Position numbers and translations under genes: made by a program. The notes under the pieces were generated by a model. That model was not told the DNA's origin. It searched no databases and worked only from the letters and a program-made list of their open reading frames with translations. A DNA stretch of 7,896 nucleotides. Origin: an uncultured Bacteroidales bacterium. GTDB lineage: Bacteria; Bacteroidota; Bacteroidia; Bacteroidales; UBA932. The stretch covers positions 1 through 7,896 of the forward strand of contig CAKUYG010000101.1 of NCBI GenBank assembly GCA_934702165.1, written 5' to 3'. Positions 1-7,413 of this stretch are shown here, piece by piece. Each line of letters opens with the position of its first letter. Positions within the stretch are counted from its first letter, which is position 1.

Positions 1-137
1 CATTTGGTACGGGAAAGGAGGGGTTTGCCGAACGGAATAGCGGCAATGGCCTGGAGGGGCCACGTTGGGTGCTGCGGCCGTCCTGCCGGGTTGCAGCGGA
101 AACTCCGGAACCCGCTCACATCTGAACAATCAACAAC
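1..137. other. Intergenic region at the window's left edge
   Basis: This G+C-rich stretch downstream of the ATPase gene has no reading frame that resembles a protein. An open frame on the plus strand crosses it only by running antisense through the 3' end of the ATPase gene. Apart from the palindrome copy at 88-123, I see a short GGCC...GGCC dyad at 48-61 and no recognisable terminator, RNA gene or promoter. Confidence 0.6.
88..123 (-). repeat. 36-bp imperfect palindrome, copy A (most diverged)
   Basis: Read on the minus strand this begins AGATGTGAGC and ends CCGCTGCAACCC. It aligns without gaps to the copies at 1726-1761, 1810-1845 and 7586-7621, matching the last at 27 of 36 positions by my count. 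The left arm TGTGAGC is well kept, while the outer AGGT/ACCT ends have decayed to AGAT and ACCC. It lies about 14 nt past the stop codon of the ATPase gene and reads in the same sense as that gene. It can fold around AGCGG/CCGCT but has no T-tract, so it is not a classical intrinsic terminator. The function is unknown. Confidence 0.6.
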
Positions 138-1436
138 TCATAACTCGTTGATTCTTTCAAGCAAGAAGTCTTCGATGTTAATATACTGCACACCTCTCTC
201 GTCTGTCCACGGCAGGATATTGTCGCCAACCACGACAATCTTGGCAAACGAGTCGTCTATACGATTGAGGGAATTTACCTCCTGCTGCCGTTTCTCCTCA
301 TCAGCGGTTGTAAGAGCCGACTGGATGTAGTAACGTTTGTCTGCCCGATTCACTACGAAGTCCACTTCGAGTTGAGTGCGGATATTTTTTCCCGAGACAG
401 TATGGTTGTACTCGACCACTCCGACATCGATGCTGAAACCTCGCGATGCAAGTTCATTATAAAGGATATTCTCCATTATGTGGTTTTCTTCCTGTTGACG
501 GAAGTTCAGGCGCGCGTTACATAACCCGATATCGGTAAAATAGTATTTGAGCGGGGTATCGATATATGAACGCCCTTTTATATCGTAACGATATGCTTTA
601 CACAATATATACGCATCAATGAAACATCCGAGGTAAGTGGAGATGGTTTCGTTCTTTATCTTCAACCCTTTTACCGATTGGAATGTATTGGCAAGCCGCG
701 TCGGATTGGTAAGAGAACCCACGGCTGATGCAACAACATTGAGCAACTCATCAAGTGTATCTGTATCAGCGCGCAGGCGATTTCTCTCAACAACATCTCT
801 TATATAAGTGAGACTGAAAAGATCTTGAAGGTACTTGGCTTTCTCCTCGTGGGTTTTCTTATGCAAGACAAACGGCATTCCGCCATATGCGACAAACTCT
901 CGCCAAGCAAAGCGCTTTTCATCAGGATAGGCGGCGTAAAACTCATCATAGGTTAGCGGTGTGATATGAATCTCTTCGCCCCTGTCCCTGAAAGCAGTGG
1001 CAACATCGGACGACAGCATTTTGGAATTGCTTCCCGTCACATAGACATCAACATTTTGAATACTTTTTAATCCCAAAAGTACATCTACAAAGGATATTGT
1101 GGAGTGCGACTCTTTAGGCAGATATGGATTGGCAATTTCCTCCACCATTTGAATCTCATCAAGCAGTATATAATAATCTTTTGTGGCATCGCTTGCCATT
1201 TGCCGGAGGTATGCTCCAAGTTCCAACGGATTACGGTAACGCACGTTAATGTCGTTATCCAATTCGAGCGAAATAATCTGCTCTGGAGCGACACCATCCC
1301 TTATCAGGTATTCACGGTAAAGCACACTCAGCAAGTATGATTTGCCGCAACGCCTGATACCGGTTATGATCTTTATCTGCCCATTCCATCGGCTGCTGAT
1401 CAATCGCTTAAGATAACGGTCTCGTTCTATTCTCAT
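138..1436 (-). CDS. AAA-type ATPase with DUF4143 C-terminal domain
   Basis: The 432-residue cytoplasmic protein has the layout of the AAA_14/DUF4143 ATPases common in Bacteroidota. A Walker A loop GIRRCGKS lies at residues 26-33, a Walker B strand YYILLDEIQ at 88-96, and a sensor-like VYVTGSNSKML at 131-141. The family block FRDRGEEIHITPLTYDEF follows at 149-166. The C-terminal half (about 200-375) carries YIRDVVERN, YYFTDIGLCNARL and a LEVDFVV...YYIQSA segment, which resembles the degenerate PD-(D/E)XK-like end of these proteins. The frame stays open upstream to 1574. I chose ATG at 1436 because a TAAATTTG promoter element lies at 1479-1486, inside the would-be extension, and because Walker A then sits near residue 26, as is usual. 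Its biological role is unknown even for well-sampled family members. The gene is visibly AT-richer than the neighbouring operon, which hints at separate acquisition. Confidence 0.93.
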   Translation of the reverse strand: MRIERDRYLKRLISSRWNGQIKIITGIRRCGKSYLLSVLYREYLIRDGVAPEQIISLELDNDINVRYRNPLELGAYLRQMASDATKDYYILLDEIQMVEEIANPYLPKESHSTISFVDVLLGLKSIQNVDVYVTGSNSKMLSSDVATAFRDRGEEIHITPLTYDEFYAAYPDEKRFAWREFVAYGGMPFVLHKKTHEEKAKYLQDLFSLTYIRDVVERNRLRADTDTLDELLNVVASAVGSLTNPTRLANTFQSVKGLKIKNETISTYLGCFIDAYILCKAYRYDIKGRSYIDTPLKYYFTDIGLCNARLNFRQQEENHIMENILYNELASRGFSIDVGVVEYNHTVSGKNIRTQLEVDFVVNRADKRYYIQSALTTADEEKRQQEVNSLNRIDDSFAKIVVVGDNILPWTDERGVQYINIEDFLLERINEL

Positions 1437-1478
1437 GTTATGGAGGGTATTTTTGCGGTTATCCGCATTTTTACCCTG

Positions 1479-1486
1479 CAAATTTA
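1479..1486 (-). promoter_or_regulatory. Putative -7 promoter element of the ATPase gene
   Basis: On the minus strand this reads TAAATTTG followed by CAGG, an exact match to the Bacteroidota -7 consensus TAnnTTTG. It lies about 42 nt before the ATG at 1436, giving a leader of roughly 35 nt. The leader contains a small GCGG/CCGC dyad around 1456-1467. No clear TTTG -33 element is visible at the usual distance. Confidence 0.5.
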
Positions 1487-1725
1487 CATAAAAACTTGAG
1501 TTCTTGATGCATCGCTGAAAAAATTTGATCTTCGCCATTTCAGGTAGCTGACCTTCCCTGAGAAGGGTTGACACTTTTGAGGTTGTTTAACTGATATACT
1601 TTACATCATCTCTGAATAGGTTTACAACTATCCGTTGATTCAACTGTTTCCCCTTACAGATTCTCTGATTCAGTTTACAGCACTGCTTTTTCAGAAGGAT
1701 TTCCTCTCATTTTTTCTGCCTTTCC

Positions 1726-1761
1726 AGGTGTGAGCCATTTCGCCCGAATCAGCTCACACCT
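1726..1761 (+). repeat. 36-bp palindrome, copy B (perfect arms)
   Basis: The arms AGGTGTGAGC and GCTCACACCT are exact inverted repeats. Counting the flanking CC/GG (1724-1763) they are 12-bp arms around a 16-nt centre, which itself contains a smaller TTCG-CC-CGAA dyad. It matches the copy at 7586-7621 at 28 of 36 positions by my count. It lies upstream of the ATPase gene and is antisense to it. The symmetry would suit a DNA-binding site or an extragenic palindromic repeat, and the sequence cannot decide between them. Confidence 0.75.
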
Positions 1762-1809
1762 GGCAAGCCCAAAGGCCACAGAGTCGCCTGCAGGGCAAAT
1801 GGCCGGGAC

Positions 1810-1845
1810 AGGTAGCAGCGAAAACGCGGGAAAAGGCTCACACCT
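1810..1845 (-). repeat. 36-bp imperfect palindrome, copy C
   Basis: On the minus strand it starts AGGTGTGAGCC and ends TCGCTGCTACCT. It matches copy D at 7586-7621 at 31 of 36 positions by my count, the closest pair in the window. It is inverted relative to copy B, 48 bp away, and lies about 57 bp before the -7 element of the operon. It could therefore act on that promoter, although nothing in the sequence shows that it does. Confidence 0.75.
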
Positions 1846-1901
1846 GGCAAAGAAATCCCCGAAAAAGCCCCAGCCGATTATTAGATTCCGCACCAAAAGC
1901 T

Positions 1902-1909
1902 TATATTTG
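1902..1909 (+). promoter_or_regulatory. Putative -7 promoter element of the four-gene operon
   Basis: TATATTTG followed by CAAAAAC is an exact match to the Bacteroidota TAnnTTTG consensus. The first ATG of the TPR gene starts 18 nt after it, so the leader would be only about 12 nt. The region where a -33 TTTG would be expected has only TTAG (1881-1884). This element is the main reason for starting the first gene at 1928 rather than at the upstream GTG. Confidence 0.55.
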
Positions 1910-1927
1910 CAAAAACATAAACAGACT

Positions 1928-3631
1928 ATGACCATGAACCCGTACATCTTCGCCATCTCCGCCATCATCATTGCCTCCATATACTTCATATCCTGCCGAC
2001 CGGTAAACAATGCCCCGGATCAGGAAGCCGACCAAAGCAGATATGCCAAGCGCGACCAGGCCTACGATGCTCTCAACAAAGAACACGACATCGTCAAGGC
2101 CATGAACCTTGCAAGAGAGCAGCTCCAGACCACGCCGGACGATGTACAGAGCCTCATGTTCCTGTCCGGACTCCATGCTTACAGAGGCGAGTACGGGATC
2201 AGCCTCGACCTCGTCAACAGGGCCATAGCAGCCAACAAGAGGAGCAGACAGTTCCCCATGGCAGACCTTTACGGGCCCAAAGCTGAAGCCTACAGCGGAC
2301 TCGGAGAAAGGGACAAGGAACTGGAATGGAGGCGCAAAACCCTGAAAGCCACCGACAAGAAAAACAAGGACGCCTACAGGGAAAACCTCTTCGACCTCGG
2401 CCAGACCCTGTTCATCATGCATCGCTACGATGAAGCCGAGAAGCTCTACAAGGACATGATCAAAGCCGACGAGACCGACATGAACGGCCACTTCGGACTG
2501 GCGAGGATCGCACTGGCCCGGGGAAACTACAGTGAAGCCCTGGAGAGACTGGACAAATGCCTGAAGTTCGATCCCAACTACCCCGAGATCTACAGAGAGC
2601 AGGCCAGAGCATACAACATGCTCGGACAGACCGCCAAGGCGATAGACAGCGTCATCGAATACGCCGACCGCGACAACGAGTGCAACCTCACCATAGTCCT
2701 GGACATCCTCTCCAAGAACCCGGATCTGGCGGAGGCCAGACTGACAAGCAGAATAAAGACCAGCCATGACCCGGCAAACCTTGAGATGATCCTGTGCAAG
2801 ATCTACAGCGACACAGGCCGGGAAACTGATGCCATCAAGGGCTACAACCATATCGAGGACGATTATTTCCAAAGCCCGGTCATAAACTCTCTCCGGAGCA
2901 TCTGCTACGACCAGCTCGGCTTCACGGAGCTGGCCCTTGAAGACATCAACGCCAACTTCGATGACTCTCCGCGCTACCGCTCTCTCAGAGCAGAATATCT
3001 GCGCAAACTCGGCCGTTACCGGGAAGCAATAGAGGATCTTACCGCCGCCACCGTCGGAAACGACGAGGACTCCGGCATATACTATTCAAGAGGATGGTGC
3101 CACGAGCTGGGCGGGGATGACGAGGCCGCCATGCGGGACTACAACCTCAGCCTGAGCCTCGACGAGCATCACGCATACGCACACCTGATGCGCGGGGAGC
3201 AGTACCTCAAGCGTGGAGAGACCGCCAAAGCGGAAGCTGATTTCCGGCAGGTGCTGCAGCTGGATACGGCATGCGTACAAGGCTCCTGCCGCCAATATGC
3301 ACTGCACTTTCTCGGCAAGGACGAGCAGGCACTCTCCTGGGCTGAGGACATCATCAGCAAAGATCCCGACAGCGGCAAGGGATATTATGACCTGGCCTGC
3401 CTGCTGTGCAGGATGGGCCGGACGGAAGATGCGCTCAAAGCCCTGAAACAGGCATACGAGAAAGGGCCGGCATCATTCGCGCATATCGCACACGATGACG
3501 ACCTTGACCCGATCAGGCAGAGCCCGGAGTTCAAAGAGATGTTCCAGTTTTACCTCCAGCGCCATGCGGCCCGGCTCCGGGAAGCACGCGCGTCCCTGTT
3601 CTCCCGGGACAAGGCCCCAACCACTATCTGA
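1928..3631 (+). CDS. TPR-repeat lipoprotein
   Basis: The protein is 567 residues from ATG 1928; ATG 1934 would give 565. A short leader with hydrophobic core FAISAIIIASIYF ends at Cys23 (FISC), so it is probably a lipid-anchored envelope protein; Phe at lipobox -3 is slightly unusual. The mature part is almost entirely tetratricopeptide-like helix pairs. Clear units lie near 74-105, 114-145, 150-183, 185-217 (GLARIALARGNYSEALERLDKCLKFDPN), 352-378, 384-414, 416-447 and 485-514, with a less regular middle at 250-345. The end, DDDLDPIRQSPEFKEMF (523-539), is a motif I associate with the C-termini of TPR proteins. TPR arrays usually hold protein partners, and the exported neighbours downstream are candidates. 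The gene ends 27 nt before the next one. The fold is clear but the specific function is not. Confidence 0.9.
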   Translation: MTMNPYIFAISAIIIASIYFISCRPVNNAPDQEADQSRYAKRDQAYDALNKEHDIVKAMNLAREQLQTTPDDVQSLMFLSGLHAYRGEYGISLDLVNRAIAANKRSRQFPMADLYGPKAEAYSGLGERDKELEWRRKTLKATDKKNKDAYRENLFDLGQTLFIMHRYDEAEKLYKDMIKADETDMNGHFGLARIALARGNYSEALERLDKCLKFDPNYPEIYREQARAYNMLGQTAKAIDSVIEYADRDNECNLTIVLDILSKNPDLAEARLTSRIKTSHDPANLEMILCKIYSDTGRETDAIKGYNHIEDDYFQSPVINSLRSICYDQLGFTELALEDINANFDDSPRYRSLRAEYLRKLGRYREAIEDLTAATVGNDEDSGIYYSRGWCHELGGDDEAAMRDYNLSLSLDEHHAYAHLMRGEQYLKRGETAKAEADFRQVLQLDTACVQGSCRQYALHFLGKDEQALSWAEDIISKDPDSGKGYYDLACLLCRMGRTEDALKALKQAYEKGPASFAHIAHDDDLDPIRQSPEFKEMFQFYLQRHAARLREARASLFSRDKAPTTI

Positions 3632-3633
3632 CC

Positions 3634-3641
3634 TGTTTTTG
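3634..3641 (+). promoter_or_regulatory. Possible weak internal promoter element
   Basis: TGTTTTTG followed by CAAAA matches TAnnTTTG at five of its six fixed positions. It lies in the 27-nt gap before the second operon gene, and its TTTGCAAAA begins 21 nt before the ATG, against 22 nt at the operon promoter. It may allow separate transcription of the downstream genes, or it may be chance. Confidence 0.25.
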
Positions 3642-3658
3642 CAAAATCGACCACGCAC

Positions 3659-4765
3659 ATGAACCTTTCCGTTTTCACCCGCCTCGCAGCCCTGGCCGCC
3701 GCCCTCCTGCTCTGCACCCTGCCCTCATGCCGGCAGCACCAGTCCGTCACCGCCGACACGCCCGCCGCTGAGACTTCAATATCAGACAGCACAGAAGTCC
3801 GTTCCATCTACTACTGGAAAACCACGTTCAAGATCGGGGACAAGGAGCAGGCGTTCCTCAGGAAGCACCGCATCAGCCGCCTGTATCTCAGGATGTTCGA
3901 TGTGGACACGAGGCTAGACTACAAAGACGGCACTTCCTCGGCCGTCCCGGTCGCAAGCGTGAAATTCAAGACCCCGAAACCGGACAGCCTGGAGATCATC
4001 CCGACCGTATTCATCACCCTCGACGCCCTCCGCAGCTACGAAGGCAACGAAGGGGAACTTGCCCGCCGCATCACGAAACGTGCCCTGAACATGTGCTCCT
4101 ACAACGACCTCGGCCCCGTCCGGGAGCTCCAGTTCGACTGCGACTGGACGCAAAGCACACGTGACATGTTCGACCGTCTGTGCTCCGCAGCCAAAGAAAT
4201 CCTGCATCCGCAGGGGATACTCCTGAGCGGAACCATCCGCCTGCATCAGGTGGCGCAGGCCGAATACCCCTTCGACAAGGGAGTCCTTATGCTCTACAAC
4301 ACCGGAGCCGTCAAAGATCCCCACACTCGCAACTCCATCATCAGCTACGAAGACGTCCACGCCTACCTTTGGCCCGAGGACAAGGTGGCCGGGTTCCTCA
4401 AAGCCAGGAAGTCCAACTGCCCCGTCATAGCCGCGGCCTACCCGGCATTCTCATGGAACGTGGCGTTCAAGAGCGACGGCAGTTTCGACGGGATACTCCC
4501 AACCCTCGAACTTGACGGCATCTCGCAGATAAGCAGAAGGCCGGGAGGAATCCATGAAGTCACGGAAGACTGCAACATCCAAGGGTTCCCCCTTCGGCGG
4601 GGGCAGACCATCCGCCCCGAGGCATCAGACTACGCCGAGATTGCCAAAGTCAAAAAGCTCGTAGACAAGACCCTTGGCGACGACATCCCGAACATCATCT
4701 TCCACCTTGATCTGCTGAACCTGTCAAAATACAGCCATGAAGAAATTGAAGACATGCTTCGCTAG
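3659..4765 (+). CDS. Lipoprotein of unknown function, possible TIM-barrel fold
   Basis: This is a 368-residue protein with a canonical lipoprotein leader: Arg8, a hydrophobic core and lipobox LPSC ending at Cys24. After a Ser/Thr-rich linker (about 25-46) come regularly spaced hydrophobic strands: SIYYW (49-53), RLYLRMFDVD (74-83), LEIIPTVFIT (111-120), ELQFDCDW (156-163), ILLSGTIRLHQ (187-197), GVLMLYNTG (208-216), CPVIAAAYPAFSW (254-266) and NIIFHLDLLNLSKYS (345-359). Helical stretches lie between them. Eight such strands with acidic residues at their C-terminal ends (D81, D160, D162) would suit a glycosidase-like TIM barrel. Part of the pattern reminds me of DUF3142, but this is from memory and weak. 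The gene follows the TPR gene by 27 nt and overlaps the next by 29 nt, suggesting coupled expression. Export is well supported, whereas enzymatic activity is only inferred. Confidence 0.85.
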   Translation: MNLSVFTRLAALAAALLLCTLPSCRQHQSVTADTPAAETSISDSTEVRSIYYWKTTFKIGDKEQAFLRKHRISRLYLRMFDVDTRLDYKDGTSSAVPVASVKFKTPKPDSLEIIPTVFITLDALRSYEGNEGELARRITKRALNMCSYNDLGPVRELQFDCDWTQSTRDMFDRLCSAAKEILHPQGILLSGTIRLHQVAQAEYPFDKGVLMLYNTGAVKDPHTRNSIISYEDVHAYLWPEDKVAGFLKARKSNCPVIAAAYPAFSWNVAFKSDGSFDGILPTLELDGISQISRRPGGIHEVTEDCNIQGFPLRRGQTIRPEASDYAEIAKVKKLVDKTLGDDIPNIIFHLDLLNLSKYSHEEIEDMLR

Positions 4766-6818
4766 CATCCTCGCACTCGCCCTTGCAGTGCCGGCGCAAT
4801 GCTGCTGGACAGGCAGATACCTTCCTGCCGACTATTACATGTACCATGTGCTCGACAAAGAGGCGCAGCTGCCGTCAGACCATGCCAACTGCAAGGCATG
4901 GCAGACCCTTACCGGAGGCGCGGCCACAGTCGAAGACATACGTCAGGTGGTATACAAATACAGCCTGACGCAGCTTGAGAATCTCCTGAAAGACAAGAAC
5001 TCGCAGAACAGTTTTGCCCGGCACATAGCCCGGCACCAGGACAAGGAGACAGCCGACTTTCTAGTTCTGGCCAAGACCTGCGAACTCGCCAGGGCCGAGA
5101 TGGCCGACCCGTGGTACTACCCCTCCAAAGATGATGAGGTCCGTGCCAGGCTGGAAGATGTCATCACCACTGCCGCGTCATACAAGGGGAAACGTCTGGA
5201 AGACAGGTACATTCTCCAGACGGTACGGGCCATGTTCTCCCTCGGGATGTACTCCAGCATCGACTCGCTCTGGCAGAAGCGCGGCAGCAGAGTCAAGCCC
5301 GGCATCATCCGTGACATGACCATGGGCTACGTGGCGGGGGCATTGTACAACACGGGGCGCAAAGACCAGGCGCTGAAGCAGTACCTCGCCGGCAACGACC
5401 TGCTGTCCATAAGGGACCTCTACCCCGAATACTCCAGCACAGCTGACCTGCTCGCTTTCGCAGCGTCACATTGCCCCGACAGCCCGCAGATCCCCTCCAT
5501 ACTGCAGGAATCGATAATACGTCTGGAGCACGAGGCAAAGGGCTGGGAATACGGAGAACTAGACACCAATACTGCAGACCGCTACCTTGCAGCAAGCCTG
5601 AAAGCCGCAGCCAACTCGAAGGCCCCTGGAATATGGTACTACACGGCAGCATACCTCACCGACCTTAAAGGCGCCGATGCGGACGCACTGCTCTCAAAAG
5701 CCGAAAAAGCCGCAAAAAGCGACTTCATCGCCGATGCGGTCAGAGTGATGCGCATCTACCTGGACGCCAAGACTTTTACTCCTGGGACAGCTTACAATTC
5801 CAGGCTTTTGTCCCAGCTGCGCTGGCTCGACGGGAAGATATGTACCAAGCTCGATGACAAGATCAAAGACCTCACCGCATCAAGCTGGATGCTGCAGCAG
5901 AATTTCAGCTATTACTGGTGGAATGACATGCTCCGCAAAATCCTGCTCGGCTACGTGGCGCCGAAGATGGACAATTCCGACCCGGTTCTCGCGCTGCGGC
6001 TCCGCAATATGGCGGACAACCGTCTCATCTCCCTCGCCGATCGCCGCATCGTCGGAGACAAGAGCCTGTCCCTCAAGCAATACCGGCATTCCCAGGACAT
6101 CCACAACGATTTCGACTGGTCCAACGACTTCTTTCTCTGTCTCGACACCCTCGACATCAGCAGCGTCGTGGAATATGAGCAACGCGCCGGCAGAGGCGCT
6201 TCCGAGCTGGAAAGGTTTCTCGATGACAGAGGATGGATTGACCATGACTATCTCCGGGAAATAATCGGCACACGGTATCTCAGGCTGCGGGATTACAAGC
6301 AGGCGGCACTGTTCCTCGCAAAAGTATCATCCACGTATGAGCTACGCACCAATGTGCATCCTTTCTTCGACAGGTTGCCATTCGAATATGGCTTCATACG
6401 TGCAAAGGCCCCGGCCAAAGGGTACAAACTCGCATTCGCCAGGGAGATGGTTTCGCTCCAGCAGAAGATGAAGTCCTCCGACCCGGATGTCTGCGGAGAG
6501 GCCATGGTACGGTTCGGCATAGGTCTGCGCTCATCTTTCGACTTCTGCTGGGCTCTGACACAATATCATCAGGGAGCGGAAGACAAATGGCTGACTTCAG
6601 AAGAGCGCAGGCTGGCCCTTCTGGACAGCGAACTCTACATCCGGCGTGGCCTCGAAACCATCAGGGACGAAGAGGCCGCTGCAAGGGCCCACGCCTCTGT
6701 ATTCCAGTTCAAGACTGCGGCAGAGCAATTCCCCGGCACTCGCGCCGGGCAGGTCGTCGCATCGCAGTGCGACCGCCTGCGCGACTACAAAACGAAAAAC
6801 TGGATAAGTTCTGATTAG
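4737..6818 (+). CDS. Large secreted alpha-helical (TPR-like) protein of unknown function
   Basis: This 693-residue protein begins with a signal peptide: MKKLK, a hydrophobic stretch, then AVPA before QCCW. Cleavage after Ala20 by signal peptidase I fits better than a lipobox, because residues before Cys22 and Cys23 are Gln and Cys. The mature N-terminus, CCWTGRYLPADYYMYHVLDK, is aromatic-rich. The rest is helical with solenoid-like segments such as GYVAGALYNTGRKDQALKQY and YLRLRDYKQAALFLAKVS. Near 592-612, RFGIGLRSSFDFCWALTQY and the C-terminal FPGTRAGQVVASQCDRLRDY look like the ends of TPR envelope proteins from Bacteroidota. It probably acts in the periplasm or at the outer membrane. Its start lies 29 nt inside the preceding gene and its stop 4 nt before the next, so it is firmly operonic. 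I recognise no catalytic motif. Confidence 0.9.
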   Translation: MKKLKTCFASILALALAVPAQCCWTGRYLPADYYMYHVLDKEAQLPSDHANCKAWQTLTGGAATVEDIRQVVYKYSLTQLENLLKDKNSQNSFARHIARHQDKETADFLVLAKTCELARAEMADPWYYPSKDDEVRARLEDVITTAASYKGKRLEDRYILQTVRAMFSLGMYSSIDSLWQKRGSRVKPGIIRDMTMGYVAGALYNTGRKDQALKQYLAGNDLLSIRDLYPEYSSTADLLAFAASHCPDSPQIPSILQESIIRLEHEAKGWEYGELDTNTADRYLAASLKAAANSKAPGIWYYTAAYLTDLKGADADALLSKAEKAAKSDFIADAVRVMRIYLDAKTFTPGTAYNSRLLSQLRWLDGKICTKLDDKIKDLTASSWMLQQNFSYYWWNDMLRKILLGYVAPKMDNSDPVLALRLRNMADNRLISLADRRIVGDKSLSLKQYRHSQDIHNDFDWSNDFFLCLDTLDISSVVEYEQRAGRGASELERFLDDRGWIDHDYLREIIGTRYLRLRDYKQAALFLAKVSSTYELRTNVHPFFDRLPFEYGFIRAKAPAKGYKLAFAREMVSLQQKMKSSDPDVCGEAMVRFGIGLRSSFDFCWALTQYHQGAEDKWLTSEERRLALLDSELYIRRGLETIRDEEAAARAHASVFQFKTAAEQFPGTRAGQVVASQCDRLRDYKTKNWISSD

Positions 6819-6822
6819 CAAT

Positions 6823-7413
6823 ATGACAGCAAAGATAACCGCATTGGCCTTCATGGCAATATTCTACGCGGCGTACTTCAGCAAGAAGCTCGCCCAACGC
6901 AGGCAGGGCATCACGACCAACCAGATAGGGAGAGGGACGAAGCCCAAGAGAGTTCTGACCATCGAAAAACTCATGGGATTGGCGACCCTAATAGTCGTCC
7001 CGGTCGAGATTGCCAGCATCATCCTATACCCGAAGCTGACACTTCTGGAATGCCTGAAAAACTGCCCCGCACTTCAGTGGGCCGGGCTTGCGATTTCGGC
7101 AGCCGGAGTCTGCTTTTTCATCACAGCCATGCTGACCATGGCCGACAGCTGGAGGGCGGGCATACCGGAAAACGACAAGACCGCATTCGTGCAGAGAGGG
7201 ATATACCGCATAAGCCGCAATCCGGCCTTCGTGGGCTTCGACCTGATGTACATCGGACTGCTGATGGCGTTCCCGAACATCATCCACCTGATATTCGCAC
7301 TCTTCCCCGTCGTGATGCTCCACTTGCAGATAAGGCAGGAGGAAGTGTTTTGCCGGAATGCCTTCGGCCCCGAATACGAAGAGTACTGCCTGAGAGTCAG
7401 AAGATACCTGTAG
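6823..7413 (+). CDS. Membrane methyltransferase, isoprenylcysteine/phospholipid methyltransferase-like
   Basis: This is a 196-residue integral membrane protein, typical in length for bacterial ICMT-like proteins. Hydrophobic segments lie at about 2-20, 47-69, 85-105 and 137-168. SWRAGI (109-114) and GIYRISRNPAFVG (126-138) are the signature region of the ICMT/PEMT superfamily. The C-terminal EEVFCRNAFGPEYEEYCLRVRRYL (173-196) carries the conserved EE, FG..Y..Y and R.RRY residues that form the S-adenosylmethionine site. It should transfer a methyl group from S-adenosylmethionine to a membrane-associated acceptor. The acceptor cannot be told from sequence, and bacterial members are known to use varied substrates. 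The start is the only ATG near the preceding stop. It is the last operon gene and the only one whose product is not exported, and no terminator is evident after it. Confidence 0.93.
   Translation: MTAKITALAFMAIFYAAYFSKKLAQRRQGITTNQIGRGTKPKRVLTIEKLMGLATLIVVPVEIASIILYPKLTLLECLKNCPALQWAGLAISAAGVCFFITAMLTMADSWRAGIPENDKTAFVQRGIYRISRNPAFVGFDLMYIGLLMAFPNIIHLIFALFPVVMLHLQIRQEEVFCRNAFGPEYEEYCLRVRRYL

Larger units (their letters stand above)
1575..1927. other. Divergent intergenic region between the ATPase gene and the operon
   Basis: No gene is supported here. The left part (about 1575-1720) is AT-rich and holds several short similar words (GTTTACAACT, GTTTACAGCACT, GATTCAACTG, GATTCAGTTT) that look like degraded sequence. 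The right part holds two 36-bp palindrome copies in opposite orientation (1726-1761 and 1810-1845) and the operon promoter at 1902-1909. A frame open from a GTG at 1730 into the TPR gene translates these repeats into a low-complexity segment and is not a credible N-terminus. Confidence 0.7.

Noticed and set aside
1542..1567. Two small dyads (AGGT...ACCT and CCCT...AGGG) upstream of the ATPase gene
   Set aside because: The arms are only 4-5 bp and there is no T-run in either direction, which is too weak to call a terminator or operator.
1437..1574. N-terminal extension of the ATPase up to an ATG at 1574 (or at 1538)
   Set aside because: The stretch contains an exact TAnnTTTG promoter element at 1479-1486, and the extra 46 residues are not typical of the family, whose Walker A motif usually lies near the N-terminus.
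1730..1927. N-terminal extension of the TPR lipoprotein from a GTG at 1730
   Set aside because: It would translate two palindrome copies and the promoter, and it would bury the lipoprotein leader that begins at 1928.
1901..2872. A 323-residue antisense open frame within the TPR gene
   Set aside because: It is the mirror of a strongly supported TPR coding frame, has a Val/Gly-rich composition typical of antisense translation, and covers the operon promoter.
5782..5816. Inverted repeat CTGGGACA / TGTCCCAG inside the 693-residue gene
   Set aside because: It is only 8 bp with a 19-nt loop, lies within an uninterrupted reading frame and has no T-tract, so it is likely chance.
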